DNA from: Thiothrix unzii
GTDB lineage: Bacteria > Pseudomonadota > Gammaproteobacteria > Thiotrichales > Thiotrichaceae
Assembly (NCBI RefSeq): GCF_017901175.1
Contig: NZ_CP072793.1
Span: 682,001-746,000 of the forward strand
Length of the DNA: 64,000 bases
Reading direction: 5' to 3'
Part shown: positions 58,559 through 64,000 of the stretch, piece by piece
Layout: each line of letters opens with the position of its first letter
Position numbering within the stretch: position 1 is the first letter of the stretch
Made by a program: the position numbers and the translations under genes
The notes under the pieces: model-generated
The model's database searches: none
What the model was told of the DNA's origin: nothing
Seen by the model: only the letters and a program-made list of their open reading frames with translations

Positions 58559-61303
58559 TCACCCGGCCACCAACTCCCGATACCGCCCAAACAAATACCC
58601 CAACCGCTCCATATCATCCGCGAATTTTTCCTTGCGGTACGCTTGCTCCACTGCTTTATCCAGTGCCTTGTGTGCCTTGCGCAAATCGGGCGGCATGGAA
58701 CGTGGGTCGTACATATCCGCCAGTGTCGAAGCGGGATACTTCTTCCGCGCATCCAGCACAGCTTGAGCCGCTACTTCGACTTTTTGGCGGTGCTTGTCGT
58801 CGGCATCAGGCCAAGGGAAGTTGTTGTAAACCAGTTTGGCAGAATAACGGTAATCGCTTTTCAGTCGTCCGCAAACGGTGCGCATCCATGCCATGTGCAT
58901 CGTCGATTCCAGCACGCCGAATTCATACAAACTCGCGTCAGGAATCATCAAATTCAGATTGGTGGAAATGGTATTGCTGTCAAAAAAGCCCATTGGCACG
59001 TATTCGCGCCGCTCGGATGAAACGCTGGGAACAAGGATGTAGGTTTCTGGTAAACGGGTATCTCGAAACTCCGCTGGGCGTTCGGCATGTATGCGCGTTG
59101 ATGCAGCAACACTTGCAAGGCGAAACTTCTTCACCTGATCAATCCGTTTTAAGACCTCCGGCATGGCTCGCAATTCGTTCGGTGCAATGCCAACCAGCCA
59201 TAAACACCAGCGTTCTTTCCCATTGAGAAACTCATCTGCGCCCAAGCAAGGCTTTAACCATCTTTCCGCTTTTGGCTCTTTTACTAATAATTCGGCCTTT
59301 TCTATGGGAGATAACAATAGACCACCACCATCCAATGGCATATTGCCAAACCACATCGGTGAAATGCTGCCGATCGGTTGATTACGGCTGTCTAGGACAA
59401 CATCCGGTGCGTCGATCAAGTAAGGATTAATGTTATTTGCGGAGATTTCTATAGGTTCGTCTTTGATATTGGGGTAATCGAAAATGCGTTTTCCATCCGT
59501 GTCGTAATCGGCAAAACCGACGATAACGACATGCACCGCTGCTTTGCCCCGCGCTTCCGAATCCCATGCAAACGTGCGGTGGGCAAAATGAATGTGGATG
59601 CCCATATTGAGTAATGGCTGCCACAACGGGGCGACTTGCTCACCCTGAGTGATAGAGTTCGTTGAGACAAATGCTACACTAACACGGGTGTTTTGAATGA
59701 AGTCCGCTGATTTTTTGAACCAGCAGGCCACGTAGTCCAATTGTTTTGCGTTTTGTACTTTTCCAAACAGTGTGGCAAGTTCCAATTTTTGTACATCTGA
59801 CTGCATTTTTGAGCCACGAAACGGCGGATTACCGATGATGTGGGCGAGAGACGCACGCGGCGCAACGCTGTTCCAATCAAGGTGCAGCGAGTTGTCATTG
59901 ACGATGTGTGCGGCTGTTTTGAGCGGTAGTAAATCCGGTTCGCGTCCAAACTGGCGTGCAAATTCGCGGTTCATCTGGTGCTGCGTCAACCACATCGCGA
60001 CTTCGGCAATCCGCGCAGGCCATTCTTCAATTTCAATGCCGTGGAAATGTTCCAGTTTGATGGTCGGCTCAACGGTAATATCCAGACCGATATGGGTAGT
60101 GTCGAGTTTATCGCCGTGTTGCGCTTGCAGCACTGCTAATTCCAGCCGCCGCAATTCGCGGTAAGTAATGATTAGAAAGTTACCGCACCCACACGCAGGA
60201 TCAAGAAACTGCAACGCCGTCAATCGCTGCTGAAATGCCGCCAATTTTTTCCGCTTGTCGCGATTACCACCTTGCTTGATAGCGTGGAATTCCGCCCACA
60301 ACGCATCCAAAAACAACGGTTTAATCAGTCGCAAAATGTGCGTTTCACTGGTGTAATGCGCCCCTAAATTGCGCCGCGCATCCTTATCCATAATCGACTG
60401 AAACAGTGAACCGAAAATCGCGGGTGAAATGCCGCTCCAATCAAAATGCGCACAATCCAGCAATACATCGCGCATTACCGCATCAAACGACGGCATGTCG
60501 AGCCGCTCACGGAACAAATGCCCATTCACATACGGAAAATCGTTCAATTCTTTGGTGAGGTTTTTGCTGCGTTTGGTGAATGCGGTGTCCAATACCTGAA
60601 ACAGTTTGCTCAAGTGCATTTCCGTATCAGAGCCATCTTCCGCTGTGAAATTCAGCAAGTAATGGATAAATTGGTGATGTTGGAATATCCCGGTATCTTC
60701 CGCAAACAAGCAAAACAAGATGCGCACCAGAAAAATTTCCAGCTCATGCCCACCATAACCGGATGCTGCCAGCGCGTCGTGTAAGCTTCCCAGTAATTCA
60801 GCCGCTTGAATATTCAGCGCGGTTTCTGCTGCGACATCACTGTAATATTGCAAACCGGACATGAAGTCGAATAGGTGAATGTGTTCGGGCAATTGCTCAA
60901 TGCTGAAACTGTGTTCCTGCTTGCGGCGTAAATCGTACAAGCGGAAAGTCGCAAAATCCGACAACAACACGTAATTCGGCTTTTCCTTTTCCGGCAAGCC
61001 AAGGTAATACTCGAAAGCTTGTGACTCGGCTTTATTCAGCGACTTACCGCGTGATTTGTGCTCAACCAGCAATACGCCTTTCCAAAACAAGTCGATGAAA
61101 CCTTGGCGGGTATCCAACTTCGCAACCGATCACTCGAACACCGCCACATCTTTGCGCTCAATGCCGAATACGCTGAAAAACGCATCCCAGAACGATTTTG
61201 CTTCGGCTTCCTCACGGCTTTCTTCGCGCCATTTCTGCACGAAAGCGTGGGAGCGGTTACGGATTTCGTTGTGGTGCAAACGTGCGGTCATTACGGTATT
61301 CAT
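58559..61303 (-). pseudogene. MmeI-like type IIL restriction-modification enzyme, in-frame TGA at 61130-61132
   Basis: Reading through one TGA at codon 58 gives about 913 residues, near the 919 of MmeI. N-terminal LHHNEIRNRSHAFVQKWREESREEAEAKSFWDAFFSVFGI; nuclease motif D71-x9-E81-x-K83 (GFIDLFWKGVLLVEHKS); helical spacer; GAHYTSE; N6-adenine methylase motif I FLDPACGCGNFL and motif IV GNPPF; then a target-recognition and C-terminal domain. Such enzymes cut with one domain and modify with another in one chain. A TTG at 61117 could restart translation and give 852 residues with the catalytic motifs but without the first 62. Probably inactive or altered. Confidence 0.85.
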
Positions 61304-61336
61304 CAGCAGCAAAACGCCGATTATATCGACTATTTG

Positions 61337-61756
61337 TCAGGAAAGCGCAGTTGCGAAAAGGAAAGTTGAGGTCACGATTTGTATGTCGCCAATCTGTTTC
61401 AACACCAGCAAGTCAGCATCACCTGTTATCAGGTAGTCGGCTTTGCCTGCTAACGCCACATCCAGAAACGGGTTGTCTTTTTTGTCACGGCACAGCTCCA
61501 CGGTTTCCCCAATTTCATAGAACAATCCCACCCTGCGCATGTTGTTGAGGAAATTCTGTCGCTTTTCGGTTGAAAAATAGCGGTCAAACTTTTCCCGCCA
61601 GATGACTTCCTCTAACTCGGCAAAGGTGGTTGACGAGAACAGGAAAAATCCGTTCAGGGTAATATGATCAACAATTTTCGCGGGCGGGCTAGAGCGGGAA
61701 ATCAGGCTGCTGATCAAGACATTGGTGTCGCAAACACAGCGTTCAAGGTTTATCAT
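61337..61756 (-). CDS. PIN-domain toxin (COG1569-like)
   Basis: 139-residue PIN-domain protein, a predicted metal-dependent RNase toxin. The acidic site is formed by CDTNVLIS (N-terminal Asp), the Glu in FAELEEVIW, and DNPFLDVALAGKADYLITGDADLL. It overlaps the upstream Phd-like antitoxin by 14 bp. The RNA target is unknown. Confidence 0.87.
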   Translation of the reverse strand: MINLERCVCDTNVLISSLISRSSPPAKIVDHITLNGFFLFSSTTFAELEEVIWREKFDRYFSTEKRQNFLNNMRRVGLFYEIGETVELCRDKKDNPFLDVALAGKADYLITGDADLLVLKQIGDIQIVTSTFLFATALS

Positions 61757-62036
61757 TCAGGATCGCTTCCAGCGCGGATTCGGTCAGACCGCTTTGTTCC
61801 GCTTCAGTTCGCAAAGCTTCCAATGAAGCCAACAACTGCTGGCGTTCCTGCTGCATGGCTTCTGCCCGCCTGCGGAGCAGGAATGTTTCACCACCCAGCA
61901 TTTCAAAATCCCGCATGGACAGGATAACGGCAGTGTCGCGTTTGTTGCGGGTAATTTTGAACGGTTCACCCTGCCAGACTTTATCAAGCACAGAACCGAG
62001 CTGGTTACTGGCCTGACGTGCGCCGATGGATTGCAT
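61743..62036 (-). CDS. Phd/YefM-type antitoxin
   Basis: 97-residue antitoxin. The N-terminal Phd/YefM fold MQSIGARQASNQLGSVLDKVWQGEPFKITRNKRDTAVILSMRDFEML binds DNA, and the helical C-terminus (RRAEAMQQERQQLLASLEALRTEAEQSGL) would cover the toxin. It is the first gene of the pair and is preceded by a palindromic site within a candidate promoter, consistent with autorepression. Confidence 0.87.
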   Translation of the reverse strand: MQSIGARQASNQLGSVLDKVWQGEPFKITRNKRDTAVILSMRDFEMLGGETFLLRRRAEAMQQERQQLLASLEALRTEAEQSGLTESALEAILNDKP

Positions 62037-62064
62037 GGTTATTTCTCACTAAGTTGTATTGATA

Positions 62065-62099
62065 GTAGCTATTGTAGCTACAGTAGGTCTTTCGAGCAA
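62065..62099 (-). promoter_or_regulatory. Promoter with palindromic operator of the toxin-antitoxin pair
   Basis: Minus-strand TTGCTC (62099-62094), 17-bp spacer, TACAAT (62076-62071). A perfect 7-bp inverted repeat GTAGCTA-TTG-TAGCTAC (62065-62081) covers the -10 box, as expected for Phd/YefM autoregulation. Confidence 0.62.
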
Positions 62100-62207
62100 A
62101 TTTATCAGAGGACGCATCCGCCACAGTTGGCAGGGCAATCGCCTACAATCCCATCCCACTTTCCGTTATTATAACCTCCTTGATGAACTGCCCGTTGGTT
62201 GACCCCT

Positions 62208-64000
62208 ATGCTGATCCTCTCCGGTAGCGTTGCTCTTTCTGATTTTCGCCGCGCCAAGTTGTTGAATGCTTTGCAAACTGTTGTGCCTAGCGTGACGGCT
62301 GTGCAAGCGGAATATGTCCATTTCGTGCGCACTCGCTGTGAATTGGGGGCGGATGAACACGCCCGTTTACAAGCACTGCTGACTTACGAGGAAGTGCAGG
62401 GTGATCATAATGTGCGCGGCACATTGTTTTTAGTGACCCCGCGCACTGGCACAATTTCGCCTTGGTCAAGTAAGGCCACCGACATTGCGCACAACTGCGG
62501 TTTGAATACGGTGGAGCGCATTGAGCGCGGCATTGCCTACGATGTGCAAACCAGCGAAGCGTTGACGGATGCGCAAAAAACCGCGATTGCCGCCCGCTTA
62601 CACGACCGTATGACTGAAATGGTGCTGGCAGACAAGCAAGACGCGGTGGTGTTATTTAGCCAAGCGGAACCTGCGCCGCTGCGTTACGTGGATATTTCCG
62701 AAGATCCGAAAGCAGCACTGGCAAGTGCGAATAGCGCGTGGGGTTTGGCACTTTCCCCCGATGAAATCGACTATTTGGCAGAAAATTACGCGGAACTGGG
62801 GCGCAATCCGAGTGACGTGGAATTAATGATGTTCGCGCAAGCTAACTCCGAACATTGCCGCCACAAAATCTTCAACGCCGACTGGATTATTGACGGTAAG
62901 GAACAGCCCAAATCGCTGTTTGCCATGATCCGCAATACCCACGCGCACGCGCCCGAAGGTATCCTTTCCGCCTACCATGACAATGCCTCCGTTATTGAAG
63001 GGCCTTTGGCGACGCGCTTTTTGACGGATGTAAAAACCGGCGAATACCATTACACCAATGAGCCTGTTCACATTCTGATGAAGGTGGAAACCCACAATCA
63101 CCCGACAGCCATTTCGCCCTTTGCCGGGGCAGCAACGGGTTCGGGTGGGGAAATTCGTGACGAAGGCGCGACCGGCAACGGTTCCAAACCCAAAGCGGGT
63201 TTGAGCGGTTTCTCGGTGTCTAATTTACGGATTCCGGGTTACGGACAGCCGTGGGAACACGATTTCGGTAAGCCGGGGCGCATCGTTTCCGCGCTCGATA
63301 TTATGCTGGAAGGGCCGATTGGCGCTGCGGCGTTTAACAATGAATTTGGTCGTCCCAACATTACCGGCTATTTCCGTACCTTTGAAATGCAGGCTCCCGG
63401 CGCGAAAGGCATGGAGCTGCGCGGCTACCACAAGCCAATCATGATTGCTGGTGGCATGGGCAATATCCGCGAACAAAACATCAACAAAAATCCGCTGCCA
63501 GAAGGCACACCAATTGTGGTATTGGGCGGGCCAGCGATGTTAATCGGTTTGGGCGGCGGTGCGGCTTCGTCAATGGCGAGCGGCACGAGTGCTGAAAATC
63601 TCGACTTTGCCTCAGTGCAACGCGGCAACCCGGAAATGCAACGCCGTTGTCAGGAAGTGATTGATCGTTGCGTGGCCTTGGGTGCGGAAAACCCGATTCT
63701 GTCGATTCATGACGTGGGCGCGGGTGGCATTTCCAACGCGATTCCTGAAATCATTAACGATGCCGGACGCGGCGGACGCTTTGAATTGCGCACCGTACCA
63801 AACGATGAACCGGGCATGGCTCCGATGGAAATCTGGTGCAACGAAGCGCAGGAACGTTATGTGTTGGCGATTGCCGAAGACCGATTGGAAACCTTCCGAG
63901 CGTTATGTGAGCGTGAACGCGCGGTGTATGCCGTGGTGGGCGCGGCGACGGTGGAACAGCAATTACTGGTGGGTGACTCGCTGTTTGACAACAATCCGGT
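62208..64000 (+). CDS. purL: Phosphoribosylformylglycinamidine synthase, 3'-truncated by window edge
   Basis: Large single-chain FGAM synthase of purine synthesis; the first 597 codons are present and the frame is open to the window end. The N-terminal domain ([27 protein letters not shown]-like and [20 protein letters not shown]) matches E. coli PurL. The linker/catalytic part includes [50 protein letters not shown], and [17 protein letters not shown]. The glutaminase domain lies beyond the window. The ATG at 62208 follows the 171-bp gap shared with the divergent antitoxin gene. Confidence 0.97.
   Translation, partial: MLILSGSVALSDFRRAKLLNALQTVVPSVTAVQAEYVHFVRTRCELGADEHARLQALLTYEEVQGDHNVRGTLFLVTPRTGTISPWSSKATDIAHNCGLNTVERIERGIAYDVQTSEALTDAQKTAIAARLHDRMTEMVLADKQDAVVLFSQAEPAPLRYVDISEDPKAALASANSAWGLALSPDEIDYLAENYAELGRNPSDVELMMFAQANSEHCRHKIFNADWIIDGKEQPKSLFAMIRNTHAHAPEGILSAYHDNASVIEGPLATRFLTDVKTGEYHYTNEPVHILMKVETHNHPTAISPFAGAATGSGGEIRDEGATGNGSKPKAGLSGFSVSNLRIPGYGQPWEHDFGKPGRIVSALDIMLEGPIGAAAFNNEFGRPNITGYFRTFEMQAPGAKGMELRGYHKPIMIAGGMGNIREQNINKNPLPEGTPIVVLGGPAMLIGLGGGAASSMASGTSAENLDFASVQRGNPEMQRRCQEVIDRCVALGAENPILSIHDVGAGGISNAIPEIINDAGRGGRFELRTVPNDEPGMAPMEIWCNEAQERYVLAIAEDRLETFRALCERERAVYAVVGAATVEQQLLVGDSLFDNNP

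Noticed and set aside
58516-59226. 236-codon plus-strand frame at the end of the MmeI-like gene
   Set aside because: Antisense to the conserved C-terminal domain and without recognisable domains or start signals.
61130-61132. TGA in the MmeI-like gene as recoded (selenocysteine or tryptophan)
   Set aside because: Other genes here use TGA as a normal stop (for example nuoD, nuoJ, sucC), and no selenocysteine context is expected in this family; a nonsense mutation is simpler.

Overview
The window reads as chromosomal DNA of a gammaproteobacterium, most likely a Thiothrix-like sulfur bacterium (Thiotrichales). This rests on gene order (yhbY/rlmE-ftsH-folP-glmM, tpiA-secG-tRNA-Leu-nuoA-N, tRNA-fMet-rimP-nusA-infB-rbfA-truB), a complete 14-gene Nuo operon, AcnB-type aconitase, and a sulfide:quinone-reductase-like flavoprotein. 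The genus is inference; no rRNA is present.

Layout. 1-4.1 kb: the end of mtgA, a minus-strand trio (thioredoxin-like, TolC-like, HlyD-like), then yhbY and an AEC transporter. 4.2-10.5 kb: housekeeping genes rlmE, ftsH, folP, glmM, tpiA, secG and tRNA-Leu(GAG). 10.7-25.5 kb: respiratory complex I, nuoA to nuoN, followed by a DUF2818 gene. 25.5-32 kb: initiator tRNA and the rimP-nusA-infB-rbfA-truB translation operon. 32-33.5 kb: an orphan membrane protein and corA.

33.5-53 kb is a TCA-cycle island. A GntR-family regulator heads a minus-strand operon gntR-sdhC-sdhD-sdhA-sdhB-sdhE-sdhE2-rhodanese. Divergent from it run sucA-zapE, then sucB-lpd, sucC-sucD, gltA and acnB. Repeated TGTCGACA/TGTTGACA sites abut the -10 boxes of three candidate promoters (gntR/sdh, sucA, sucB). 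This suggests that the linked GntR protein coordinates succinate dehydrogenase with 2-oxoglutarate dehydrogenase. An 1108-bp IS4-type element with a 7-bp target duplication has split the cell-division ATPase gene zapE, between sucA and sucB.

53-64 kb is more mixed: three small lipoproteins, an SQR-like flavoprotein, cysS, an OsmC-like protein, a fourth lipoprotein, an MmeI-like type IIL restriction-modification gene interrupted by one in-frame TGA, a Phd/PIN toxin-antitoxin pair with a palindromic operator, and the 5' part of purL running off the window.

Non-coding highlights are two identical copies, in opposite orientation, of a 28-bp palindrome (one inserted in frame inside nuoG, one intergenic), two copies of a C/G-rich inverted repeat beside TCA genes, and several clear terminators. 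No CRISPR array, rRNA or prophage was seen. No gene-free stretch exceeds 300 bp.
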